Assembly (NCBI GenBank): GCA_016700075.1
Contig: CP065000.1
Span: 2,170,001 to 2,234,000 of the forward strand
DNA from: Acidobacteriota bacterium
GTDB taxonomy: Bacteria; Acidobacteriota; Blastocatellia; Pyrinomonadales; Pyrinomonadaceae
Length of the DNA: 64,000 nucleotides
Direction of reading: 5' to 3'
The notes beneath the pieces were generated by a model, which searched no databases, was not told where the DNA came from, and was given only the letters and a program-made list of their open reading frames with translations. Position numbers and translations under genes: made by a program. Of the stretch, positions 26,600-35,001 are shown in pieces (the first letter of the stretch is position 1; every line of letters begins with the position of its first letter).

Positions 26600-26628
26600 A
26601 ACCACCGAGAGCACAGAGAACGCAGAGG
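26600..26628. repeat. Solitary CACAGAG-type repeat arm between sufB and sufC
   Basis: AACCACCGAGAGCACAGAGA and onward: three degenerate 9-nt units of the arm family at 18993, 30698 and 31107. No clear inverted partner before sufC (only TCTTCTGTGAAGAG). It may be the remnant of a decayed or excised element. Confidence 0.65.
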
Positions 26629-26671
26629 CTCGTTTGGTTGGGCTCCGCGTCATCTTCTGTGAAGAGAATTT

Positions 26672-27424
26672 ATGTTGCTTGAAGTAAAAGACCTGCATGC
26701 AGGCATTGACGGAAAAGAGATATTGAAGGGCCTGAATCTGCGTGTGCAGAAAGGCGAGGTACACGCGATCATGGGGCCGAACGGCTCCGGCAAATCGACG
26801 TTGTCAAAAGTGCTCGCGGGGCATCCTTCGTATGAAGTGATGTCGGGCGAGGTGATCTATGAGGGCAAGAATTTGCTCGAAATGGACCCCGACGAGCGCG
26901 CACGCGACGGCGTTTTTATGGCGTTCCAGTATCCGGTCGAGGTGCCGGGCGTGTCGAATTCGCAGTTCCTGCGGCTCGCCTACAACGAGAAGATGAAGCA
27001 CACTGGCGGCGAGGAGCTCGACCCGCTGGAATTCAACGACTATCTGAAAGAAAAGGCGAAGATCGTCGAAATGGACCCGCAATTTTTCAAGCGTTCGGTG
27101 AACGAAGGCTTTTCGGGCGGCGAGAAAAAGCGCAACGAGATACTGCAGATGGCCGTGCTCGAGCCGAAGCTCGCCATTCTTGACGAGACCGATTCGGGCC
27201 TCGACATCGACGCTCTTCGCATCGTCGCCGAAGGCGTCAACAAGCTCCGTTCGGCGGACAACGCCATCATCCTCGTTACGCATTACCAGCGTCTGCTCAA
27301 CTACATCCAGCCGGATTTCGTCCACGTTCTCGCAAACGGCAAGATCGTCAAAGAAGGCGGCAAAGAGCTTGCCCTCGAACTCGAAGAAAAGGGCTACGAC
27401 TGGGTCAAGGCCGCCGGAAACTAG
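26672..27424 (+). CDS. sufC: Fe-S cluster assembly ATPase SufC
   Basis: 250 residues. ABC-type ATPase with Walker A GPNGSGKS (35-42), the SufC-specific signature FSGGEKKRNEILQM, Walker B LAILDETDSGLDIDAL and the H-loop LVTHYQRLL. It powers the SufBC2D scaffold. The stop codon is followed after three bases by the GTG of a GT-C gene, so the operon continues. Confidence 0.97.
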   Translation: MLLEVKDLHAGIDGKEILKGLNLRVQKGEVHAIMGPNGSGKSTLSKVLAGHPSYEVMSGEVIYEGKNLLEMDPDERARDGVFMAFQYPVEVPGVSNSQFLRLAYNEKMKHTGGEELDPLEFNDYLKEKAKIVEMDPQFFKRSVNEGFSGGEKKRNEILQMAVLEPKLAILDETDSGLDIDALRIVAEGVNKLRSADNAIILVTHYQRLLNYIQPDFVHVLANGKIVKEGGKELALELEEKGYDWVKAAGN

Positions 27425-27427
27425 CGC

Positions 27428-29551
27428 GTGACCGAGAAAGCGAACAGAAGCGGCAATGCGGTGCTAGTCGCCATTTGGGCGGCGGCATTGCTTGTCGTTT
27501 TCACGGCTTTTCGTTTCGATGACATTCTGAAGCTGCCGTCGCTGGTCGGCAACCTCGGCGGCGGGCCGCTGTTCGGCAGCGGGATCGCAGATTCATTTGC
27601 CGCTGTGGTCGCGGCGCTTGTTATCGGCTTTTCGTGGTTTTGTCTCGGCAGTTTCATCTATAGTTTTATTCCTGCTTCTGATGATCGGGCCTCATCTTTC
27701 GAGATGGATATAGCGAAAAAAGCCGCTCTCGGAGCTGCCGCATTTTCGCTTGTTTGGTTCTTTCTGGGACTCGCGGGGCTGTACAACAGCATCGCCGCGT
27801 CGTTCAGCGTTCTGTTCGGATTTCTTGCAGGAGTTTATGCTTTCACGCGAAAGAAGGGCACGAAAGCATCGCTGCAAGATGACGGAGACCGCTCGCCGTT
27901 CATCATAGTTCTGAAAGTTCTGATAGCGGTGCCGCTGCTTCTTTCGCTGATCTCGTCGCTCGCTCCGCCGACCGCTAAAGACACGCTGCTTTATCATTTC
28001 TCGGTCCCGAAACAGTTCATCGCACAGGGCGGCAATGCTTTCATCGAGGGCAACATCGCGAGCTATCTTGCGTTGGGAACTGAGATGCACGTCGTTTGGG
28101 CTCGTCTGCTCGGCGGCTTCATTAGCGAACGTGCGGCCGAAGCTGCCGGCGGTGCGGTGCTGTGGCTTTTTTTTCCGCTGCTGCTCGCGGCGGTTTACGG
28201 CTGGGCCCGCGAAGAAGGAATTTCGAAACCGTGGTCGTTATTGGCTACTGCATTGGTCGCGTGCATACCGACGGCGTATCACGTGGCGGCGAGCGGCTAC
28301 GTAGATCTGGCATTGTCGCTGTTCGTCGTGCTGGCGGCTCATTCGCTGCTGAATTGGCTGTGGACAGGCAGCACAAGGTCGGCGATATTGCTTGGAATCT
28401 TCTTGGGTGCGGCGTTGTCGATAAAGCTGACAACGGTGTTCGTGATCGCGGCATTCGTTTTGATCGTCCTGTTGCGGGCTAGGCAGAATAAGGATGGGCA
28501 AGCTGGCAGCCTGCGGTCCGGCGGGGCGGGCAGGTTTGTACTCACCGGATTTGGGGCGTTGTTGTTGGCGGGCGTCATTGCGTCGCCGTGGTATCTGCGG
28601 ACTTGGGCCGAAACGGGCTCTCCGGTGTTCCCTTTTTATATGAGCATCTTGCCGGGCGAGGCTCCCGGCTGGGACGTCGAGCGGTCGAACCTTTTTCAGG
28701 GGATGAATTCGCAATACGGCGGCGTCCAAACTCATCCGGAAAACTATCTGATCGCACCGCTGCGCATTTCGCTTGCGGCGCAGCCTGAGGACGCGAACCT
28801 TTACGACGGCGTCATCGGTGCGATGTTTATCATCGGGCTGCCGTTGGTGCTGTGGGCCGCCTGGAAACGCGAACTTGCGGACGGTGTCGGATCGCTGCTC
28901 ATAGTCGTGGGCGTCGTGTATCTTTTCTGGCTTTTCTCAAGCCAGCAACTGCGTTATCTGCTGCCGATAATGCCGCTGCTTGCGATAGCTATAGCATCGG
29001 CCGCTGACAAGTTGAAAGATGGAGCGATGCGCAACGCCTGGAAGTATTCACTTACGGCGGCGTCCTTTATTGCGGTGCTGACGGCGCTCGCGTGGTTCTC
29101 GATGAAGGCACCGCTGCGGGTGGCGTTCGGCGGCGAAACGACCGGAGTTTATCTAACGAGAAATCTCGATCATTACAGCTACTACTCGTGGCTGAATAGC
29201 GAGAGCGGCGGCGACGAAAAGACGTGGCTCATCAATATGCGCCGCGATACGTATCACATCGAGCGTCCCATTTTTTCCGACTACATCTTTGAGGATTGGA
29301 CGCTGAGAAAGATGGTTTGGGACGCACGTTCGGCGGAAGACCTGCGGCAAAGGACGCGCGAGATGGGCGTGAATTATGTTCTGGCGAGGCACGATTTTTT
29401 GTTCAACTACGACCGCACAACACTCGTCGACGACCGAAAACCCCGGCCCGAGAATGAGGCGAAACTGAAGATCGCTAAGGAATTTTTGCTGGACCCGGCG
29501 CGGACCATTCGTGCTGACGAGAAGTTCAGCCTGATAAGGATCGATAAGTGA
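27428..29551 (+). CDS. GT-C family membrane glycosyltransferase-like protein
   Basis: 707 residues, GTG start 3 nt after sufC. About 12 or more membrane segments with GT39/ArnT-like layout: an early loop TAKDTLLYHFSVPKQFI (acidic residue near the first large loop), EMHVVWARLLGGF, and a soluble C-terminal domain (about 560-707). Predicted to transfer sugars from a polyprenyl-phosphate donor. Its place between sufC and sufD, with 1-3 nt junctions on both sides, means it is translated as part of the suf operon although no functional link is known. Confidence 0.8.
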   Translation: MTEKANRSGNAVLVAIWAAALLVVFTAFRFDDILKLPSLVGNLGGGPLFGSGIADSFAAVVAALVIGFSWFCLGSFIYSFIPASDDRASSFEMDIAKKAALGAAAFSLVWFFLGLAGLYNSIAASFSVLFGFLAGVYAFTRKKGTKASLQDDGDRSPFIIVLKVLIAVPLLLSLISSLAPPTAKDTLLYHFSVPKQFIAQGGNAFIEGNIASYLALGTEMHVVWARLLGGFISERAAEAAGGAVLWLFFPLLLAAVYGWAREEGISKPWSLLATALVACIPTAYHVAASGYVDLALSLFVVLAAHSLLNWLWTGSTRSAILLGIFLGAALSIKLTTVFVIAAFVLIVLLRARQNKDGQAGSLRSGGAGRFVLTGFGALLLAGVIASPWYLRTWAETGSPVFPFYMSILPGEAPGWDVERSNLFQGMNSQYGGVQTHPENYLIAPLRISLAAQPEDANLYDGVIGAMFIIGLPLVLWAAWKRELADGVGSLLIVVGVVYLFWLFSSQQLRYLLPIMPLLAIAIASAADKLKDGAMRNAWKYSLTAASFIAVLTALAWFSMKAPLRVAFGGETTGVYLTRNLDHYSYYSWLNSESGGDEKTWLINMRRDTYHIERPIFSDYIFEDWTLRKMVWDARSAEDLRQRTREMGVNYVLARHDFLFNYDRTTLVDDRKPRPENEAKLKIAKEFLLDPARTIRADEKFSLIRIDK

Positions 29552-29552
29552 A

Positions 29553-30698
29553 ATGACATCAGCAACGATGGAAACTCTTTTTGGACAATGTTTTAGGGAC
29601 AGCATCGCGTCGGAAAAGGATGTGATGGTAAAGGCTCTGCGCGAGGAAGCATTCTCGTATTACGCGGCGACCGGTTTCCCGACGCCGAAGGACGAGGACT
29701 GGAAATATACCAATGTCGCCGAGATCGCGAAAGGCGAGTGGCCGTGTACGCAGATGCGCACGCAGCTTCCGGACGACGACCCGCGGCCGCGTGTGATGCT
29801 CGAGAATTTTCGTTTCGGGCGCAACGGTTTTACGGCTCTGAATCTCACATTCGCGGATCTTTCTGTCGTCGTTATTCCGCGTGAGACGAGCGTCGCGGAG
29901 CCCATCGAACTAGACCTTTCCGCCGCTGAGGGCGAGATGGCGTCGCCGCACGTGATCGTCATTGCCGAAGCAGGAAGCAAAGCCACGATCGTCGAGACAT
30001 ATAAAAGCGGCGGCCGCGGGCTGATGAATTCGGCGGTGCAGATCGTCGTCGAGGAGAACGCCAACCTGACGCATTATCGTGTGCAGAAAGACGCGGCGGA
30101 CGCCTACAACTACGGCGTGACGGAAGTTACGGTCGGCCCTTCGGCACGGTACGACCTGACCAATATCAATCTCGGCGGTGCCATTTCGCGGCACGACATC
30201 GACGCTAAGCTGATCGCTGAGGGCGGCGAGATCTGGGTGGACGGGCTGTATATCCTGTCGGGTTCACAGCATCACGACACGCATTCCAGCATCGACCACA
30301 CCGTGCCGAACTGCAATTCGCATCAGACATACAAGGGTGTGCTCGACGGCAGTTCTCGGGGCGTTTTTAACGGCAAGGTCTTTGTCCGCGAAAACGCGCA
30401 CGGCACCGACGCACAGCAGCAGAACAAAAATCTTCTGCTGTCGAACGATGCCCGCGTCGATACGAAACCGCAGCTAGAGATATTCAACGACGACGTGAAA
30501 TGCTCGCACGGAGCGACCGTTGGCCAGCTGGAGGACGAGGAGATGTTCTATCTGCTGACGCGCGGCCTGCCCGAAACGCTCGCACGCAACCTTCTGACGT
30601 ACGGTTTCGCCGAAGAGATCATCAACAAGATCGAGATCGAGTCGATCAAAAGCGAGCTTGATGCGATGGTGCTGAACCGGCTGAATACGGTGATCTAA
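29553..30698 (+). CDS. sufD: Fe-S cluster assembly protein SufD
   Basis: 381 residues. FPTPKDEDWKYTNVAEI is the standard SufD N-terminal motif. The C-terminal beta-helix includes HHDTHSSIDHTVPNCNSHQT, RGVFNGKVFVRENAHGTDAQ and LLLSNDARVDTKPQLEIFND. Partner of SufB and SufC. Its stop codon forms the first base of the inverted repeat flanking the GxxExxY gene. Confidence 0.97.
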   Translation: MTSATMETLFGQCFRDSIASEKDVMVKALREEAFSYYAATGFPTPKDEDWKYTNVAEIAKGEWPCTQMRTQLPDDDPRPRVMLENFRFGRNGFTALNLTFADLSVVVIPRETSVAEPIELDLSAAEGEMASPHVIVIAEAGSKATIVETYKSGGRGLMNSAVQIVVEENANLTHYRVQKDAADAYNYGVTEVTVGPSARYDLTNINLGGAISRHDIDAKLIAEGGEIWVDGLYILSGSQHHDTHSSIDHTVPNCNSHQTYKGVLDGSSRGVFNGKVFVRENAHGTDAQQQNKNLLLSNDARVDTKPQLEIFNDDVKCSHGATVGQLEDEEMFYLLTRGLPETLARNLLTYGFAEEIINKIEIESIKSELDAMVLNRLNTVI

Positions 30699-31135
30699 CC
30701 ACAGAGGACACAGAGAGCACAGAGGGCAGGAAATGGAGTTGAACTCAGTCACCGAAGCGATCATCGGCGCAGCGATCGAGGTTCACAAAGCACTTGGCCC
30801 CGGCCTGCTGGAAAGTACTTATGAGGTTTGTTTGCTGCATGAGCTTGGAAAGCGAGGTCTGAAAGTCGAAAAGCAGGTGCCTATTCCTGTTGTGTACGAC
30901 ACGGTCAGGCTGGATGCCGGATACCGAATTGACCTGCTTGTTGAGGACGAGGTGATCGTCGAATTAAAGGCGGTCGATACGCTGCATCCGATCCATGAGG
31001 CGCAACTGATCTCTTATTTGAAATTGAGCAATAAGAAGATCGGTTTGCTCATCAATTTCAACGTTAAGCTCTTGAAAAACGGCGTAAAGAGGATCGCTAA
31101 TTGAAACCCTCTGTGTGCTCTGTGCTCTCTGTGGT
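30698..31135. mobile_element. Candidate GxxExxY-bearing inverted-repeat element
   Basis: 438 nt bounded by 29-nt inverted arms: left 30698-30726 (ACCACAGAGGACACAGAGAG and onward), right 31107-31135 (ending CTCTCTGTGGT); the arms match at 25 of 29 positions. Each arm is three 9-nt CACAGAGNN units. The only gene inside is the PD-(D/E)XK-like GxxExxY protein, fitting tightly between the arms (6 nt before ATG, 2 nt after stop). It sits exactly between sufD and sufS. The same arms occur without cargo at 18993-19126. Calling it mobile is inference. Confidence 0.65.
30733..31104 (+). CDS. GxxExxY protein, PD-(D/E)XK nuclease-like
   Basis: 123 residues, complete. The family motif is GLLESTY (Gly24, Glu27, Tyr30) after TEAIIGAAIEVHKALGPG. 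A PD-(D/E)XK-like core follows: Asp67 (GYRIDLLVED) and Glu77-x-Lys79 (VIVELKAVD), then HEAQLISYLKL. The family is widespread and of unproved function. The fold and residues suggest a nuclease. It lies inside matching inverted repeats in the suf operon, so it may act on the repeats' DNA; this is inference. Confidence 0.88.
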   Translation: MELNSVTEAIIGAAIEVHKALGPGLLESTYEVCLLHELGKRGLKVEKQVPIPVVYDTVRLDAGYRIDLLVEDEVIVELKAVDTLHPIHEAQLISYLKLSNKKIGLLINFNVKLLKNGVKRIAN

Positions 31136-31146
31136 GATGTGAATTT

Positions 31147-32367
31147 ATGACTTGGGATGTAGAAAAAATAAGGCGGGATTTTCCGGTGCTGTCGCGTGAG
31201 GTGAACGGCAAGCCGCTGGTTTATTTGGATAACGCGGCTTCGTCGCAGGTGCCGCAGATGGTGATAGACCGCGGTTCGAAATACCTTGAAGAGGAGCATT
31301 CGAATGTTCATCGCGGTGTGCACTATTTGTCGCAGCACGCGACAAACGCATTCGAGGCGGCGCGTGAAAAGGTAAAGCGTTTCATAAACGCACGCGAGGC
31401 GGCTGAGTGTATTTTCGTCCGCGGCTGTACGGAGGGCGTCAACCTTGTCGCGCATTCCTACTGCAAAGGCTTCGTCAACGAAGGCGACGAGATCCTCGTC
31501 TCGCAAATGGAACATCATTCGAACATCGTTCCGTGGCAGGTGGCAGCCGCCGAACGCGGTGCCCGCGTGCGTGTGATCCCGATAAACTCAACCGGCGAGC
31601 TTGTCATCGAGGAATACGAGGCGATGCTGAACGAGAGGACAAAAATTGTCGCCGTTTCCCACGTTTCAAACAGTCTCGGTACGGTCAATCCTGTCAAGGA
31701 AATGATCACGACCGCGCATAAATACGGCGTGCCGGTGTGCGTGGACGCGGCGCAGAGCGTACCGCATTTTCCGGTTGATGTGCAGGACCTCGATGCTGAT
31801 TTCTTTGTTTTTTCGGGGCACAAGATGTTCGCCCCGACCGGCAGCGGTGTCGCCTATGGCAAGCGGGAATGGCTGGACAAGATGCCGCCCTATCAGACAG
31901 GCGGCGGCATGATCCGCACCGTCAGTTTTGACGGCACGACGTATGCGGCGATACCCGAAAAATTCGAGGCAGGCACGCCCGCCATCGCCGCAGCGATCGG
32001 ATTAGGTGCGGCGATCGACTACCTGAACGCACTTGATTTCGAGGCCGCTGCCGCATATGAACACGAGTTGCTCGAATACGTCACATCGCGGCTAGCGGAC
32101 ATCGAGGAAGTAACGATCATCGGTACAGCCGCACAAAAAGCAAGCGTGCTGTCGTTCACCATCGACGGCATTCATCCGCACGACATCGGCACAATTCTCG
32201 ATCAGCAGGGCATCGCGATACGTGCCGGACACCACTGCGCTCAGCCGGTGATGAACTTTTTTGACGTTCCCGCGACGGCACGCGCGTCGTTCGCTTTTTA
32301 CAACACGCGCGAAGAGATCGATAAACTTGCCGACGCCATTCAAAAGGTCATCGAAGTTTTTGCATAA
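31147..32367 (+). CDS. sufS: Cysteine desulfurase SufS
   Basis: 406 residues. Group II desulfurase: VYLDNAASSQVPQMVIDRG, EHSNVHRGVHYLSQ, QMEHHSNIVPWQ, the PLP-binding lysine in FFVFSGHKMFAPTG and the catalytic cysteine in IRAGHHCAQPVM. It takes sulfur from L-cysteine for Fe-S assembly, here presumably passed to SufU encoded downstream. It starts 12 nt after the right arm of the GxxExxY element. Confidence 0.97.
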   Translation: MTWDVEKIRRDFPVLSREVNGKPLVYLDNAASSQVPQMVIDRGSKYLEEEHSNVHRGVHYLSQHATNAFEAAREKVKRFINAREAAECIFVRGCTEGVNLVAHSYCKGFVNEGDEILVSQMEHHSNIVPWQVAAAERGARVRVIPINSTGELVIEEYEAMLNERTKIVAVSHVSNSLGTVNPVKEMITTAHKYGVPVCVDAAQSVPHFPVDVQDLDADFFVFSGHKMFAPTGSGVAYGKREWLDKMPPYQTGGGMIRTVSFDGTTYAAIPEKFEAGTPAIAAAIGLGAAIDYLNALDFEAAAAYEHELLEYVTSRLADIEEVTIIGTAAQKASVLSFTIDGIHPHDIGTILDQQGIAIRAGHHCAQPVMNFFDVPATARASFAFYNTREEIDKLADAIQKVIEVFA

Positions 32368-32446
32368 CAGGCGGCTGGGGCGAACTTGGTGTAATATGTG
32401 AGTGAGATCACACCATGCAGGCCGGCTTGGATAGGATAATCGCCTT

Positions 32447-34147
32447 ATGAAAACAGACCTTGAGATCGCCCAGAGTGCAAGACTTCGCCCCGTTGTTGAG
32501 ATCGCTGAACAGCTCGGACTCGGCCCCGACGACATAGACCTTTACGGCAGCCCGTATATCGGCAAGGTGCGGTTGGACGTGCTGGAAAAGTTCAAAGACC
32601 GCCCGAACGCCAAATACATCGACATCTCTGCCATCACGCCGACGCCGCTCGGCGAAGGCAAATCGACGACGCTGATCGGGCTCGGCCAGGCGATGAAGCA
32701 CCTCGGCAAGCGATCGGTGATAACGCTGCGGCAGCCTTCGCAGGGGCCGACATTCGGCATCAAGGGCGGCGCGGCCGGCGGCGGCATGGCGCAGGTCGTG
32801 CCGATGGAGACATTCAACCTGAATCTGACCGGCGACATCCATGCCGTTACGGCCGCGAACAACCTGCTCGCCGCGATGATCGATAACCGGCTGCTTCGCG
32901 GCAATCCGCTGAACATCAATCCGCACAGCATCACGTGGAAACGCGTAGTTGATACGAATGACCGTGCTCTGCGAAAGATCATCGTCGGCCTCGGCGGCCG
33001 CATGGAAGGCGGCATTCCGCGGGAGACGGGTTTTGATATCACCGTCGCCTCAGAGGTGATGGCGATACTCGCCCTGACGACGTCGTTGCAGGATATGCGA
33101 ACGCGTTTCGGCCGCATCGTCGTCGGCATGACGCACGACAAAACGCCCGTCACCGCTGAAGAGATCGGCGCCGCCGGTGCGATGACGGTGCTGATGCGTG
33201 ACGCCATTCGACCGACGATAATGCAGACGCTGGAGAATACGCCGGCACTCGTCCACGCAGGCCCGTTCGCTAATGTCGCACACGGCAACAGCAGTATCCT
33301 CGCGGATCTGCTGGGCGTAAAGATGGCTGATTATCTGATGACCGAATCGGGTTTCGGCGCGGACATCGGCGCAGAGAAATTCTTCAACATCAAATGCCGA
33401 TATTCGGGCCTCAAGCCCGACGCCTGCGTGATCGTGGCGACCATCAGAGCTCTGAAATCGCACAGCGGAAAATTCAAGATCGTCGCGGGCAAACCTTTGC
33501 CGCCTGAAATGCTCGAATGCAGCGTTGCGGACGTTGAGGCAGGGGCGACAAATTTGCGCAAACAGATCGAGAACGTCCGCCTGCACGGTGTGACGCCCGT
33601 CGTCGCCATCAACGCTTTCGAATCGGACCACGCGGAAGAGATCGAGGCCGTCAAACGCATCGCCGTCGAGGCGGGAGCGCTCGGAGCGGCTGTTTCGACG
33701 CATTGGGCGGACGGCGGCAAAGGGGCCATCGAGCTTGCGGAAATGGTGATCGCCGCGGCCGACGAGCCGAACGAATTCAAATTCCTCTACGACCTCGATC
33801 AACCGATCAAATCAAAGATCGAGACCATCGCGACGAAGATCTACGGTGCGGCGGACGTGCGCTTCGAGCCGTTTGCCGAACAGCAGATCGCATCGTACGA
33901 GGCGAATGGTTTCGGCAATCTGCCGATCTGTATGGCGAAAACGCACCTTTCCCTGAGCCACGACCCGAAGCTGAAAGGTGCTCCGTCGGGCTTCACATTG
34001 CCCGTCCGCGAGGTGCGTGCGAGCGTCGGTGCGGGCTTTATTTATCCTATCTGCGGCGATATGCGCACGATGCCGGCTCTGCCCGAACACCCGGCGGCCG
34101 AACGCGTGGATATCGACGAGAACGGGAACGTGGTTGGGCTATTTTAG
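32447..34147 (+). CDS. fhs: Formate--tetrahydrofolate ligase
   Basis: 566 residues, typical length. ATP loop PTPLGEGKSTTLIGLGQA, then LRQPSQGPTFGIKGGAAGGG, RETGFDITVASEVMAILAL, MTESGFGADIGAEKFFNIKC and the C-terminal FGNLPICMAKTHLSLSHDP. It activates formate with ATP to 10-formyl-THF for one-carbon metabolism. Its position between sufS and sufU, with zero spacing to sufU, is unusual. Confidence 0.97.
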   Translation: MKTDLEIAQSARLRPVVEIAEQLGLGPDDIDLYGSPYIGKVRLDVLEKFKDRPNAKYIDISAITPTPLGEGKSTTLIGLGQAMKHLGKRSVITLRQPSQGPTFGIKGGAAGGGMAQVVPMETFNLNLTGDIHAVTAANNLLAAMIDNRLLRGNPLNINPHSITWKRVVDTNDRALRKIIVGLGGRMEGGIPRETGFDITVASEVMAILALTTSLQDMRTRFGRIVVGMTHDKTPVTAEEIGAAGAMTVLMRDAIRPTIMQTLENTPALVHAGPFANVAHGNSSILADLLGVKMADYLMTESGFGADIGAEKFFNIKCRYSGLKPDACVIVATIRALKSHSGKFKIVAGKPLPPEMLECSVADVEAGATNLRKQIENVRLHGVTPVVAINAFESDHAEEIEAVKRIAVEAGALGAAVSTHWADGGKGAIELAEMVIAAADEPNEFKFLYDLDQPIKSKIETIATKIYGAADVRFEPFAEQQIASYEANGFGNLPICMAKTHLSLSHDPKLKGAPSGFTLPVREVRASVGAGFIYPICGDMRTMPALPEHPAAERVDIDENGNVVGLF

Positions 34148-34597
34148 ATGTCAGAACTGAACGAGCTATATCAGGAGACCATCCTGGAACACAACAAGAA
34201 TCCGCGGAATTTCCGCGAGATCGATGATGCGGACAAGACCGCGTTCGGCAACAATCCGCTTTGCGGCGATGCACTGCAGGTCTTTGTGAAAATGGACGGC
34301 GATACGGTCGCTGACGTCGCATTCAAAGGCTCAGGCTGCGCCATTTCGAAAGCTTCGGCGTCGATGATGACGCAGGCCGTGAAGGGCAAAACTCGTGAAG
34401 AGGCCGACAAGCTTTTTGACGAATTTCACCGTATGGTCACGGGCGAGCTTGATATTGAATCTGACGAAAATCACCTCGGCAAGCTGCGGGCGTTCGCCGG
34501 AGTGCTCGAATTCCCGGCGCGTGTCAAATGCGCCAGCTTGAGCTGGCATACTCTCACCGCCGCTCTGCACGATTCCGGCGAGGCATCGACCGAATGA
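34148..34597 (+). CDS. sufU: Fe-S assembly sulfur-transfer protein SufU
   Basis: 149 residues. NifU-N/IscU fold with the SufU ligands: NPLCGDALQVFV (Cys), GSGCAISKASASMMTQAVKG (Cys plus the SufU-type insertion region) and RVKCASLSWHTL (third Cys). SufU typically binds zinc and accepts sulfur from SufS. The ATG follows the fhs stop directly, and its own stop overlaps the haemoglobin start (ATGA). Confidence 0.95.
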   Translation: MSELNELYQETILEHNKNPRNFREIDDADKTAFGNNPLCGDALQVFVKMDGDTVADVAFKGSGCAISKASASMMTQAVKGKTREEADKLFDEFHRMVTGELDIESDENHLGKLRAFAGVLEFPARVKCASLSWHTLTAALHDSGEASTE

Positions 34598-35001
34598 TGA
34601 TGCGCGATATCGAAACACGCGATGATATTGAGAGGCTGATGCGTGAATTCTATTCGGTCGCTATGACCGACGCCGAGATCGGCCATCATTTCGTAGAGCT
34701 CGATCTGGAAGAACATCTGCCGAAGATCGTCGATTTCTGGGAAAAGGCACTTTTCGCCCGGCCCATTTATTTCAACAATCCGCTCGCCGTTCATCAGAAA
34801 CTGCACGAAAAGGTCCCGATGACGACCGAACATTTCCGCCGCTGGGTTGAGATCTTCGTCGAAAAGGTTGACCTGTTGTTTGTAGGAGAGGCCGCAGAGG
34901 CCGCCAAATTCAAGGCCCGTATGGTCGCAGACAGCTTTGACCAGCGGCTTAATCTTGACTCGCGGTTTCATCAGGTCGATATTTCGCGACAGACGCGTTG
35001 A
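34594..35001 (+). CDS. Group III-type truncated haemoglobin
   Basis: 135 residues from the ATG overlapping the sufU stop; a run of three ATGs makes the exact start ambiguous by two codons. Features: MREFYSVAMTDAEIGHHF, KIVDFWEKALFARPIYF and HQKLHEKVPMTTEHFRRWVE, with the proximal His in the HxKLHEK region. Truncated haemoglobins bind oxygen or NO. Translational coupling to sufU suggests a role near Fe-S biogenesis or nitrosative stress. The last 53 nt overlap the convergent glpD 3' end. Confidence 0.88.
   Translation: MMMRDIETRDDIERLMREFYSVAMTDAEIGHHFVELDLEEHLPKIVDFWEKALFARPIYFNNPLAVHQKLHEKVPMTTEHFRRWVEIFVEKVDLLFVGEAAEAAKFKARMVADSFDQRLNLDSRFHQVDISRQTR

Noticed and set aside
28486..28545. Possible in-frame element in the GT-C gene (GQAGSLRSGGAGR)
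   Set aside because: The G+C-rich stretch looks foreign to the membrane region, but no inverted partner could be found, so it cannot be separated from ordinary loop sequence.
30733..31104. GxxExxY gene as a Suf accessory protein
   Set aside because: Its tight enclosure by repeat arms that recur elsewhere without suf genes fits an inserted element better than a pathway member.
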